The translations under genes were made by a program, and so were the position numbers. Of a stretch of DNA of 64,000 bases, positions 10,801 through 20,299 are shown piece by piece. The stretch is taken from contig CANNZV010001165.1 of NCBI GenBank assembly GCA_947561585.1, positions 1 through 64,000 of the forward strand, read 5' to 3'. This DNA comes from Caprella mutica (taxonomy: Eukaryota > Arthropoda > Malacostraca > Amphipoda > Caprellidae). How positions within the stretch are numbered: position 1 is the first letter of the stretch; each line of letters begins with the position of its first letter. The notes beneath the pieces were generated by a model, which was given only the letters and a program-made list of their open reading frames with translations, was not told where the DNA came from and searched no databases.

Positions 10801-13234
10801 AACTTTCCTACTTTCTACTCTGTTCAAAATACTACAGGTCTCCTCCAACGAGATTTCTAAGTACAAAGTTCAGGAGCTACAGTTCCTGTCGAAGGTGTGG
10901 TGTAAGGTACAGCAGAAGGCTTTAGAAACTCTCAACACCGCCATGCTGACACTAGGCAGTCAACTGCTCTGTTGTTCATCAACTCTGGCGCACCTCACAG
11001 ACACATTGCTAGCTATTCCTTCTTTGAGTGAGAATGACTTGAAACCTGAGAATGAGGAGCGCATTTGTGATACACAACTGACAGTCATTGCAGCCTATGA
11101 TTGCATTGCCACTTTGATAAAGGTATCCAAGGGGAGGGAAGGCATTTCTCTAAACCTCGCCAAGAGATTGGTAACGGAGCTGACGCTGCAACACAAAGTC
11201 GTTAAACTGAAGTACAGCGACACTTACAACATCTCAGCCATGAAAGTTAGAAAGAAGACCAAATCTAAGGGTTACACCGTCACCAGTGATGCCTTTGATG
11301 AAGAAGTTAAAACTGCCAATAGTCTCTCTATCAGCTATGCTAACAGTGAGGCCCTAGTGGATAAAGTACTAGAAATACTAGTTAGTGTCTACACTCTAGT
11401 GCCTCAGACTATCGTGGAGTTGGACGTACTGCAGTACCTCCACGCTACTCTCATGTCCCTCATTGAAAACATTTGTGAGACTTTCGGCAGAACAGACTCT
11501 ACCAACAACTACTTGTCAGTGTCAGGGTATGTCAACCTCCACTGTTTGCTGGAGAAACAGAGTCTGTTTGCCAAGTTCCTGCAAGTAATTGTTAGTGCAG
11601 TGAGTAACCCTCACCCTACCTATCCTTACTCCTTTGGAGAGGTACTCGCACATCTGCAACATGCAAAGAAAATGCACTTCAAATCTCAACAGGTGAGAAA
11701 TGTCATAGATTCTTGTTTGCTAACTAATTTCTCTACCATGTTCTACTTTCTGATTAGCTACTCGCATTTGCATTTATATTATACCTCAGATATATTTCTG
11801 ACCTAGCTACCTTTATTTTAAAGTTTGTTGTAGTCGTAGCTACCTATAGAGTATTGCACAGTAGAGATTATAGTGTCTTGTTTTCATGATGCCATTAAAG
11901 AAATTGAGAGGTTCAGCAGTTTAAAATACTGCTATCAATTGGATATCTATTGTATTATAACAGTAATTAGCCATCCTTGCATTTTTTTATTAATCAAACA
12001 TTGGTGCTTTAAAGTGATCACTATAAACCTGGTAGCTATTGAATTAGCTCTTTTTCTATTATTCTTATTCTTTCATAATCCTTCATTTTGTCAATTTGAC
12101 GTTGCGTAGAGTCGCCGTATATAATTTACAACATCTTTGTGTTTTAGATTACAAGCGTGTGCTCTTCTGGCATATCAGTGATAAGGCTGAGTCTGATGAA
12201 CCCACGCATTGCCCACTACCAGAGGTGTGTAGAGGACACCTCTGATAAGTACGACACCCTGAGGGGTGATATAATGATGAGGGTAGAGGGAGGTGAAGAG
12301 GAGGAGGAGGCTGCAGAGGTGGTGGATCTGGATGGCTCTGACGCGGAAGAGAACTCTGATGTTGAAGAAGTGGATGTGAAGAGTGATGAGGAGAATGTGG
12401 TTGAAGATGAAAATGTGGATGGCACTGTGGTTGCAGATGAAGATGAGACTGTGGTTGAAGATGAGAGTTTGATAGAAGAAATAACCATCGATGAAGAGTC
12501 TTCTGAAGATGAAATCACAATGGAAGAGGAAGTATCTACTGTTGAAGCTGAGAGTGATGTTGAGGTGGAAAAACAGAATGAAATCACTGTAGAGAGTTCT
12601 AGTGATGATAATTCTTCTGCTGCTAACGCAAAAGAAAACAGAAAATCCAAGCGCAAGAGAAATGGTGTTGCGGAAGATTCTAACAAGACAAAGAAAAATA
12701 AGGTAAGTTGAATAGCACGTCATTCATTTAGTTATCGTTTAAATTCTTCTGAATTCAGTTAATTAATTAATTTAATTTGACCATTTAATAATTGCATATA
12801 GAAGATACCAGTCTTAATTCAGAGACTGTCCCATTAGCTACCTTTTCTGTCGCAAATTTAAGTAGCTACGTTAATTATGAGTCTACATGACGCGTTAGGC
12901 GGAGGAAGGATCTGAGCCACATTTTGAAATTGTTTGTAACATTCAAAATTGTAGGTAGATTGTTGGAAGTTTACGGAGACCATTGAGGTACTTTTTACCT
13001 TTCTTTGCATGAATAAAGATGGAATAATAAGAATACCTACCCCGAATTTTATTTCTCAATGAAAAACTTCATTTCAAGTCTTGTGGCTCCACCGAAAGCA
13101 TCATATGATCCAAACATTTTCTTGCCAATGACTAACGTTATTTACTGTAATTATTGACTCTCCTTATTTTTCTACAGAGAGAAGAAGAAGCTGAAGATCT
13201 CTCAGTGGCCGATATGTTGGCAGAACTTGGTTAA
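7873..13234 (+). CDS. PELP1: PELP1-like protein, 8 exons, 5' incomplete
   Basis: Exons: 7873-7987, 8251-8427, 8894-8965, 9146-9293, 9475-9596, 10598-11692, 12148-12702 and 13178-13234. All use GT-AG borders, and phases agree throughout, giving 779 residues plus a split first codon. PELP1/Rix1 proteins scaffold pre-60S ribosome maturation and rRNA processing in the nucleolus, with TEX10, WDR18, LAS1L and SENP3; vertebrate PELP1 is also a nuclear-receptor coregulator. Agreement with human PELP1, from memory, is collinear: the TNPQDTKL exon with the TQDPPATMEL region, QVSSNEIS with SVSSKNIS, SVCSSGISVIRLSLMNPR with the FCSEALVTCAALTHPR segment, the acidic tail, and a final SVADMLAELG like TAAMLADF. 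A single LXXLL motif (LHCLL, near 11550) is present. The first exon should end in phase 2 and was not found; repeats fill the DNA upstream. The middle proline-rich region of vertebrate PELP1 is absent. Confidence 0.83.
8562..8768. mobile_element. Pogo-like MITE, copy 1 (PELP1 intron 2)
   Basis: Inverted ends cagtagaactcctctat and, at the right, gagagttcttctg. The body is palindromic around gttttctaaaactga, with paired gagtcctgagt and actcaggactct. A second family member is at 32450-32655. The CAGTAGAAC-type end resembles pogo/Tigger members of the Tc1/mariner superfamily. It is non-coding. Confidence 0.75.
9597..9945 (+). repeat. 23/24-bp minisatellite seeded on a splice donor
   Basis: The exon 5 end and donor (gcagagtcag|gtgagagagtagag) are repeated: a second intact 24-bp copy gives a donor at 9621. 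About 13 units of a 23-bp derivative (gcagagtctgtaggagagga plus gag) follow, in which the donor is lost. Using the 9621 donor would add codons GTG AGA GAG TAG, an immediate stop. Confidence 0.9.
9955..10300 (-). mobile_element. 5'-truncated LINE 3' end in PELP1 intron 5
   Basis: Matches the fragment at 14323-14928 in the same orientation, with shared blocks such as gggcctaggtgaacc, gatatccctcagga, ttgtccccggatc and tccgccctccca-type sequence. It lies antisense to PELP1. It covers the C-terminal Cys/His part and 3' UTR of the LINE, so it is another dead-on-arrival copy of that family. Confidence 0.75.
10598..11692 (+). CDS. PELP1: PELP1-like exon 6, main helical (RIX1) part
   Basis: The largest exon (365 codons) encodes helical, leucine-rich sequence equivalent to the second half of the RIX1 domain of PELP1. 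It follows tccacag (10591-10597) and ends at tctcaacag before gtgagaaatg. A short basic stretch with KVRKKTKSKG lies at about 11240-11275 and may be a nuclear or nucleolar signal. Translation continues open about 38 codons into the intron; this is read-through and not part of the product. Confidence 0.85.
12148..12702 (+). CDS. PELP1: PELP1-like exon 7, acidic tail
   Basis: Begins with the SVCSSGISVIRLSLMNPR segment that closes the RIX1 part, then turns into about 120 residues dominated by Glu, Asp, Val and Ser. A basic stretch (NRKSKRKRNG) near the end is a probable nuclear localisation signal. Acidic tails in PELP1 bind histones and partner proteins. The reverse-strand open frames over it are shadows of the biased composition. 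Confidence 0.85.
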
Positions 13235-13238
13235 TAAA
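13233..13238 (+). promoter_or_regulatory. Poly(A) signal overlapping the PELP1 stop
   Basis: The stop codon TAA (13232-13234) overlaps an AATAAA hexamer at 13233-13238. A T/G-rich stretch (cagtctgttgtactctcc) follows about 15-30 bases later, as a downstream element would. The 3' UTR would then be only 20-30 bases. Confidence 0.65.
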
Positions 13239-13425
13239 CGTTAACGCAGTGAATCAGTCTGTTGTACTCTCCTATTAATTATCACTAGGGTAACTAAACA
13301 AAGTTACTAAATCTTAGTCATTTACCAAATTAAATTTTTGGTATTCGGAACAAAAAGTACAGTAAAGAATAATATTTAAAAGAGAGCGATTGGCAGTTCC
13401 TCAATTATGTACCTCGATACATACA

Positions 13426-14310
13426 CTAAATGCATTGATAGAAGTTACTTGTTCTGAGGAACTGGAAGAGAGCTTCCAGGTTTGCATCATCATTGAGCAA
13501 ATTGTCCAGTGTAAGATCTTCTTTTTCAATGTCATTTTTGAGAGCATTTCTTTGGTCAGTGAGACCAGGGCAGTGGATGAGGATATGCCCCACAGTGTCG
13601 ATGGCGTCATTGCACCACTGGCACACTGTGTAAGGCGCATCAACGTCATTGTCCATTAGATGGTTGTGAGTGGCATTTGTGTGTCCCAGTCTCAATCTAT
13701 TGAGAGCTACACCTTGTTGTCTCGACAGTTTGTGCTTTTTCCACTTTGATGGCTTGTTTCTTATTTTCTTTAGGTGTGATTGGCGGTTATTAAATCTTAC
13801 GGACCATTTTTCTGTGATAGATTGTTTTATTTGAGGGTTCCAGTCCGTGAAGGGACAGGTGATAAATTGAGGAATATTTGAGGTTGCTGTTCTGGAAGCT
13901 TGGTCAACCAGGATATTTCCTGGAATCCCACTGTGACCAGGGATCCATAGGACAGAAATGTTATATGATTGGGTTAGGAGTTTATGAAAATCATTCTGGA
14001 GTCTGTGCATCAAATGGTTTTTTGGGTCCATTGTGAGCAGTCCTTCTGCTGCTCCATGTGAGTCTGTGCATATGAGATATTGAGTGGAGAGGTGGTCTTT
14101 GTCGTCTTCTTCTATGAGGGTACAGGCTATCTGTAGTGCTTTGAGTTCTGCTGTGTAAACTGATGCTATTCTTGGGAGGGGTTGGGATGAGGTTTTTGGG
14201 CCATACACGGATGCAGCCCCAACACCACGATCATCCTTAGACCCATCTGTATAGATGTGAACATGATTCGGATAGTTGGTTCTTATATGGTCAAGGAAAT
14301 GGGGGTAAAA
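13426..14310 (-). pseudogene. LINE ORF2 C-terminus: RNase H and tail
   Basis: Retroviral-type RNase H: IYTDGSK (first Asp) near 14250, YTAELKAL (Glu), CTDSHGA (Asp) and WIPGHSGIPGN with a following VDQAS (His and last Asp). All four catalytic positions appear intact. After it come a basic linker and the I-group tail LNRLRLGHT, CQWCNDAIDTVGHILIHC, a Cys-Cys-His-Cys motif. The frame ends at 13426. This piece alone is open, but it joins the reverse transcriptase only across the 14323-14928 insertion. Confidence 0.85.
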
Positions 14311-14322
14311 GTTAGGGATAGT

Positions 14323-14928
14323 TGTTGTTGACCCTCAGGGAGCAGGGGGCGACCGAGTGAACGCGCCTCGGGAGAAGCCACCCGAGACACGTGTGGGGGG
14401 TATGGGCCTAAGTGAACCCGATATCCCTCAGGAAGTCAATGACTTTCTGAGGGCGGGTCCATAGGTGCTCCAGTGAGTGTGTGTCGTGTGTGGTCCGATG
14501 TTGTTGTAGTGTTGGACATTGTGGGAGATTGTCCCCGGATCCGTGGAGCAGTACTCACACATATCCGAGTCCGCCCTCCCAATTCTGTGTTTGTAAGAAG
14601 GGTGATGTCCACATCGGAGACGTGACAGGGTTACCCTGTCACGACGCGAGAGGTGAACTTCACTGTAGTCGATAGGGGGAGGCCTAACTCCTAGAAGAGA
14701 GTTAGGTGGGAAGGAGGAAATTGCTCTGTCTGTGAGTGTGGTGTGTATATGTCTTTGTAGTGAAGTGTTGGGTGGGGTGTCTGGGAGTGTATGAAAGATG
14801 TTTCTGTAGTGTGTGGCTGGTGTAAGGTGAATGTTTCGTGGAGTCCTTCGCTCAATTTGCATGTAGTGTAATGGATGAGAGGGGCTTAGTGTGGAGGTGT
14901 AGAAGTGTGTACCCCTCATATCCATGTG
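14323..14928 (-). mobile_element. 5'-truncated LINE insertion with 12-bp duplication
   Basis: Flanked by gttagggatagt at 14311-14322 and again at 14929-14940, a perfect 12-bp target duplication. The 606-bp insert encodes only the end of another LINE ORF2 (RRDRVTLSRLRCGHHPSY, then a CEYCSTD Cys motif) and a 3' UTR ending in a tcaacaaca-type tail. When it is removed, the host LINE reads directly from its reverse transcriptase (VKTIPN) into RNase H. The apparent 512-codon open frame at 14428-15966 is therefore a chimera. Confidence 0.85.
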
Positions 14929-14940
14929 GTTAGGGATAGT

Positions 14941-16472
14941 CTTGACTAGTGGTGTTGCTAGTTCTAGGTCTACAGCTGGTCTATGTAGACACCATGAGAA
15001 GAGAGCTGGAGTCTTGTATGGTAAGACAGGTTGGGTTGCAATGTTCAGGTCTGACAGGGTTTCGTGAATTCGTTGTATCAATGGTTTCTGTGACAGGTGA
15101 TTGTTGGTAAAATGCATGAGGAGGTTAGGGTTGATGATGCTGCTATATACTGTGTTGAGAAGGTAACATTTTGTTTGGTAGTATTTTCTGCACATGAGGT
15201 CTTTTCTCCTATCGTTGAGAGAGGGTTCGTTCATCAGAACGTATAGGCTTTCTATTGGTGATGATTTGAATGCGCCAGAACATATGCGTAGGGCTTCGTT
15301 ATGAATAGAGTCTAGTTTTTTTAAAGATACTTCTGGGGCAGATCCATAAATCAAACAGCCATAGTCTATTTTTGGTCGAATAATAAGTCTATAGGTTTGG
15401 AGCATTATGTTGTGATCCGCTCCCCAGTTGCGGGAGGATAGTGTTTTAAGTAGATTGAGAGAAGAGTTGCATGAGGCTTTTAATTTGTTGATGTGGGCAT
15501 TCAAATTAAGCTGCGAGTCCCAGCTCAGTCCAAGGAATTTCACACAACTCTCAACACTGAGTTGAGCTCCATTCATTGTTAGGGTTGGAGTTTGGGGGAA
15601 GTCAGGTTTTTTGTGAAAGGTTATGCAGTTGGTTTTGCTAGATGAAAATTTAAAGCGGTTTTTGTCGGCCCAGTTTGCGATTTTGTTAATAACAGGTTGG
15701 AGTGTGGTTAAGACTTGATGCATGTTGTATCCGGAGAAAGCTATTTGTACGTCGTCAACAAAAAGGGATTTGTGGATTTTCTGAGGGATGACTGAGGCGA
15801 GGGAATTTATTTTAATTGCAAAAAGAGTGACAGAGAGGATACTCCCTTGGGGTACACCAGCTTCCTGTATAGGTTCTTCAGATAGAGAATTGCTGACACA
15901 CACTCTGAATTTGCGTTCTCCAAGGAATTTTTCTATGTATTCTGGGAGTTTGCCTTTGAGATTCATTTTATGTATATCCGATATAATACCGTGTCGTCAA
16001 GTGGTGTCGTATGCTTTCGCCAAATTGAAGAAAACCCCTACTGTTACTTTGTTCTCTGTGAAAGCTTTCCTGATGTATGTGTCCAATCTGATGAGGTGGT
16101 CAATGGTTGAGCGGTTTTTTCGGAATCCGCATTGGATGGGGGTTAGCAGTTTATTGTTTTCCAGATATTCAGTCAGTCTCCTATTTATCATTTTCTCGAA
16201 TAAATACTCGAACAGCTAGTGAGTGCGATGGGTCTATAATTGGTTGGGTTTGAGGGATCTTTGCCGGGTTTTGGGATAGGGATTATGATGGCTGTATTCC
16301 ACTGATGTGGATAGTAGCTTTCAGACCAGAATTTGTTGTATATTGATGGTAGTAGTTTCTGAGCATTTTCTGGTAGATGTTTTATCATTAGGTAGTGAAT
16401 TTTGTCTGGGCCGGGGGTAGTGTTCTTGGCAGACGAAAGTGCTGTCTTCAGTTCTATTATGGTGAATGGTTG
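14941..16472 (-). pseudogene. LINE ORF2 reverse transcriptase
   Basis: From 16472 down: KTTPGPDKI-like motif (NTTPGPDKIHYLMIKHL), IPIPKPGKDPSNPTNYRPI, then QCGFRKNRSTIDHLIRL, FFNLAKAYDTT (palm), AGVPQGSILS, and SLFVDDVQIA. The catalytic motif is F-V-D-D rather than the usual F/Y-A-D-D. The thumb contains LGLSWDSQLN and the I/Jockey-type IHNEALRICSGAFKSSP. At least one frameshift lies near 16190 and a stop near 15970. The hAT-like elements at 16481 interrupt the upstream side. Confidence 0.85.
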
Positions 16473-16480
16473 GTTATAAG
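16473..16480. repeat. 8-bp target duplication, copy 1 of 3
   Basis: gttataag immediately left of the first hAT-like element. Identical copies lie at 18476-18483, between the two elements, and 20292-20299, right of the second. Confidence 0.9.
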
Positions 16481-18475
16481 CAGAGATGGGCGAAAAGTAC
16501 ATCGAAAGTACTTAAGTACTAAGTACAAGTACTCGTAAATCATTGTACTTGAAGTAGTTCCCCAAGTACTCAAATAAAAAAGTACTTTCGAAGTACAAGT
16601 ACCAAGTACTTTTTAAAGTACTTAGAAGTACCAAGTACATTTACTATACAATTAAAAAACTAATAATTTATACTGTTAACTCTGATAGTACATCTCTTCA
16701 GTGACTTTTTTTCTGATAGTACATCTTCTCAGTGACTTTTTTCTCTGATAGTACATCATCATAATGACTCTTTTCTCTGATAGTGCATCATCACAGTGAC
16801 TCTATTCTCTGATAGTACATCATCACAGTGACTCTTTTCTCTGATAGTACATCATCATAATGACTCTATTCTCTGATAGTACATCATCATAATGACTCTA
16901 TTCTCTGATAGTACATCATCAAAGCGACTCTTTTCTCTGATAGTACATCATCACAGTGACTCTTTTCTCTGATAGTACATCATCACAGTGACTCTTTTCT
17001 CTGATAGTACATCATCATAATGACTCTATTCTCTGATAGTACATCATCATAATGACTCTATTCTCTGATAGTACATCATCGCAGTGACTCTTTTCTCTGA
17101 TAGTACATCATCAAAGCGACTCTTTTCTCTGATAGTACATCATCACAGTGACTCTTTCCTCTGATAGTACATCATCACAGTGACTCTTTTCTCTGATAGT
17201 ACATCATCACAGTGACTCTTTTCTCTGACAGTACATCTTCACAGTGACTCTTTTCTCTGACAGTACATCTTCACAGTTACTCTTTTCTCTGATAGTACAT
17301 CACCACAGTGACTTTTCTCTGGTAGTACATCATCACAGTGACTCTTTTCTCTGACAGTACATCTTCACAGTGACTCTTTTCTCTGATAGTACATCACCAC
17401 AGTGACTTTTCTCTGATAGTACATCATCACAGTGACTCTTTTCTCTGACAGTACATCTTCACAGTTACTCTTTTCTCTGATAGTACATCACCACAGTGAC
17501 TTTTCTCTGATAGTACATCATCACAGTGACTCTTTTCTCTGACAGTACATCTTCACAGTGACTTTTCTCTGATAGTACATCACCACAGTGACTTTTCTCT
17601 GGTAGTACATCATCACAGTGACTCTTTTCTCTGATAGTATATCATCACAGTGACTCTTTTCTCTGATAGTATATCATCACAGTGACTCTTTTCTCTGATA
17701 GTATATCATCACAGTGACTCTTTTCTCTGATAGTATATCATCACAGTGACTCTTTTCTCTGATAGTACATCATCACAGTGACTCTTTTCTCTGATAGTAC
17801 ATCATCACAGTGACTCTTTTCTCTGATAGTACATCATCACAGTGACTCTTTTCTCTGATAGTACATCATCACAAATGACAATGACTCTTTACTCTGATAG
17901 TAAGTACATCATCACAGTGACTCACTGTTCACGTCCACACGCTTATAATTTGTCAATGTGTTTGGTAAATATTGGTTGTGATATCTAGGTATCAAAAATA
18001 ATTATATTCAATGTACTTAAATTGGTCAATATAACTCAGTCTCTATACATGATTGTATGTCAGAATATATAAATATTCACCGTCACATAAAAGTATACAA
18101 TGTCTTACAGTCTTAGTTTTCGATTCTACTGTTTGACAAAGTTTTCAATTTTACTACTTGACAAACAATTTTCCAACATGTTGGACCTCTTCAAACTCTA
18201 GTTTTTATCCAGTTGCTGTAAATACAGTTTTGATGAGAAAAAGAATTAATTTTGTACAAATTTTAGAACTAATCTTTTAAAATCTCTTGACTGAAAGGAA
18301 AAATGTACTTTGCAAAGTACTTTTTACTTGGAAAGTAACAAGTACTTGTAAAAAGTACTTCTAAGTAATTATTCAAAGTACTTTTTGGAAAGTACTTCAA
18401 GTAGTACTTGAAGTACTTACTTGTTACTTAGTACTTTTACTTGGTACTTGGGAAGTACTTTCCCGCCCATCTCTG
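16481..18475. mobile_element. hAT-like non-autonomous element 1
   Basis: Inverted ends cagagatgggcg and cgcccatctctg with 8-bp target duplications gttataag identify a hAT-superfamily element. Both subterminal regions (16490-16645 and 18305-18465) are packed with aagtact/agtactt motifs, which may be transposase-binding sites. The centre is a 32-bp minisatellite (16680-17930), followed by about 370 bp of A/T-rich DNA. There is no transposase. Confidence 0.88.
16680..17930. repeat. 32-bp minisatellite inside hAT-like element 1
   Basis: About 39 copies of a unit reading ctctgatagtacatcatcac then agtgactctttt. Variants include cataatgactctatt, a 27-30-bp shortened form, and acatcttcac. The array lies wholly within the element. 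Confidence 0.92.
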
Positions 18476-18483
18476 GTTATAAG
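18476..18483. repeat. 8-bp target duplication, copy 2 of 3
   Basis: gttataag, shared by the right end of hAT-like element 1 and the left end of element 2. Confidence 0.9.
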
Positions 18484-18944
18484 TAGGGTTGTGACATTAT
18501 GCATTTGCATATATGCAGTATATGCACTGGGAAATATACTGCATATGCAACCGGTTTTATGCTTTTTGAGAAAACGCATATGCATTTTAGGAAACGCATA
18601 TGTTTTGCAGATAAAACATATGCACTTAAAGATAATGCATATAAAAAAAGGCATATGCATTTGAAACTGAAAGGAAGGCAATATATGCACTTCCAGCTGT
18701 TTATATCTGGTGGGAGGTTGAACAAACCCCCTAATTTATTTGTTATACATACAGTATACCTTTAGGTGTTCTATCATTTTGTTTACCTAATGAATATGAT
18801 TTTAAATTTTTGTTCGAAAATTAAAGAATATTGTTAACTATATGGCGCCATAAAGCTAAAAGTAACACTCACAGTAATGTAAATAAAGAATAGGAAAATA
18901 ATAGACACAGATTATAGACACAGGTGGTCAGTATGGCAGTAGGA

Positions 18945-19345
18945 ATTTCCCCCGCCGGACTATTCCCCGTCAGGACCTTTCCCCGCCGAATAAAATATCA
19001 GTAATTTAGGTTATTAAAGTATGATTTTGATAAAACACAAAATTAATTTATTAATAGAAAACACATTTTATTAACAGAATTTGATTCCCGTAATTATGTG
19101 CCCATAATGTTCGTTCGATTTTAAGACTGTACCTTCGTATATAATTAGGAGATGCAACAAAGTACGAACATTATTGCAATACTAAGGGTTACCAAGTGTC
19201 ACAAGGTACTCTAAGCAGCTTCGATTTGTTCAGTTATTTAAACTCTGTAGTTTTCTATATCGTTTTACTCTGTAGTTTTCTATAGCGGGGAAAAGTCCGC
19301 GGGCAAGTAATAGTCCGGCTGGGAATAGTCTGTTTCCCGTGATTC
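18945..19345. repeat. Ccccgcc-rich inverted repeat
   Basis: ggaatttcccccgccggact and cctttccccgcc at 18950-18985 face gcggggaaaagtccgcggg and tagtccggctgggaatagtc at 19285-19335. The spacer is A/T-rich. This may be a further nested MITE; a related motif series lies at about 2690-2760. Confidence 0.5.
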
Positions 19346-19542
19346 TTAGTTTCTGTTCTTAAATAACTGGTAGCCATGAAAATTCACTTCACTAATATAG
19401 TATCCTATAGTGCAACAATATAATGCGTCTTTCTATGAAACACTTTAGTGTTTTGAAATACTTGACATTTTAAATTTGGAACATTACTATTAAATACATA
19501 ATAATTCATAATATATGCAAATTCATATTAATAATTAATTTA

Positions 19543-19990
19543 GTAGGGGTTTAACGTCTGCTTCTGAACCAAAGGCCGTATCGCTGGCATCAAAAGGAAA
19601 TTAAATACAAGGGACTAGAAGAAGCAGTCAGAAAGGAAAGTGGTTCTATATGGAACAAAGTCACTTACTACTGTCGGTGACAATGCTCATGGATACAGAA
19701 AAGCTATTCAGTGAGCAGCACTGACGAAAAGAGACACAAAACAACGGTGGCTGCACTTACGGATGGAAGAGGAAAATGAAAAGGGGATAGAAAATGAACC
19801 CTACGAGCCTACCAAACACAAAAATCAAAGACCTCGTAGTTGAAAAGCATAACCATCCTCTAAAACTGCAAGTAGCGTTACAAAATGATAAAAATGAAAT
19901 AAAAACAATCCATAATCCAAATTACAACAGTTCGGGGCCCAATGTACACCACCCACTTATCTTCCATTCGTAACAGACAGCTTCAGGATA
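19543..19990 (-). mobile_element. SINE-like element, copy 1
   Basis: Runs from taggggtttaacgtctgctt to cagacagcttcaggata and is closely related over its full length to 24271-24749. It lacks the outer part of the right end seen in the other copy, so it is probably truncated there. It was carried inside, or inserted into, hAT-like element 2. Confidence 0.75.
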
Positions 19991-19999
19991 GGCATATTT

Positions 20000-20285
20000 A
20001 TAAAAGTATATGCATGCTTATAAATGCATATGCAAATTGGCAAATGCATATTGGTAAATGCATATGCATATTGCTAAATGCATATGCATATTGCTAAATG
20101 CATATATGCAAATTAGTAAATGCATATGCATATTCCTAAATGCATATGCATATTGCTAAATGCATATGCATATTGTTAAATGCATATGCATATTTATAAT
20201 TGCATATGCATGTTTATAAATGCATATGCAAGTCTAATAAGCATATGCGTTTTAGAAAAGCATATGCAAAATATGCAATGTCACA
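20000..20285. repeat. Subterminal atgcatatgc repeats of hAT-like element 2
   Basis: About 14 imperfect 18-20-bp units of the form taaatgcatatgcatattgc, each with a self-complementary core. A matching but looser series lies at the left end (18497-18690). Small open frames here come from the repeat. Confidence 0.85.
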
Positions 20286-20291
20286 ACCCTA

Positions 20292-20299
20292 GTTATAAG
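20292..20299. repeat. 8-bp target duplication, copy 3 of 3
   Basis: gttataag to the right of hAT-like element 2, immediately followed by resumed LINE sequence (atatggattc). Confidence 0.9.

Larger units (their letters stand above)
18484..20291. mobile_element. hAT-like non-autonomous element 2
   Basis: Inverted ends tagggttgtgacatt (18484) and aatgtcacaaccct plus a (ending 20291), flanked on both sides by gttataag. The 8-bp duplication points to hAT. Its ends differ from those of element 1, so it is a separate family. Subterminal regions are rich in atgcatatgc. Inside are a GC-rich inverted repeat (18945-19345) and a SINE-like copy (19543-19990). There is no transposase. Confidence 0.85.

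Noticed and set aside
12175..12723. Minus-strand frames of 156 and 182 codons over PELP1 exon 7
   Set aside because: Antisense shadows of the acidic Glu/Asp/Val coding sequence.
14428..15966. A single 512-codon protein
   Set aside because: The C-terminal third belongs to a separate LINE fragment bounded by 12-bp target duplications.
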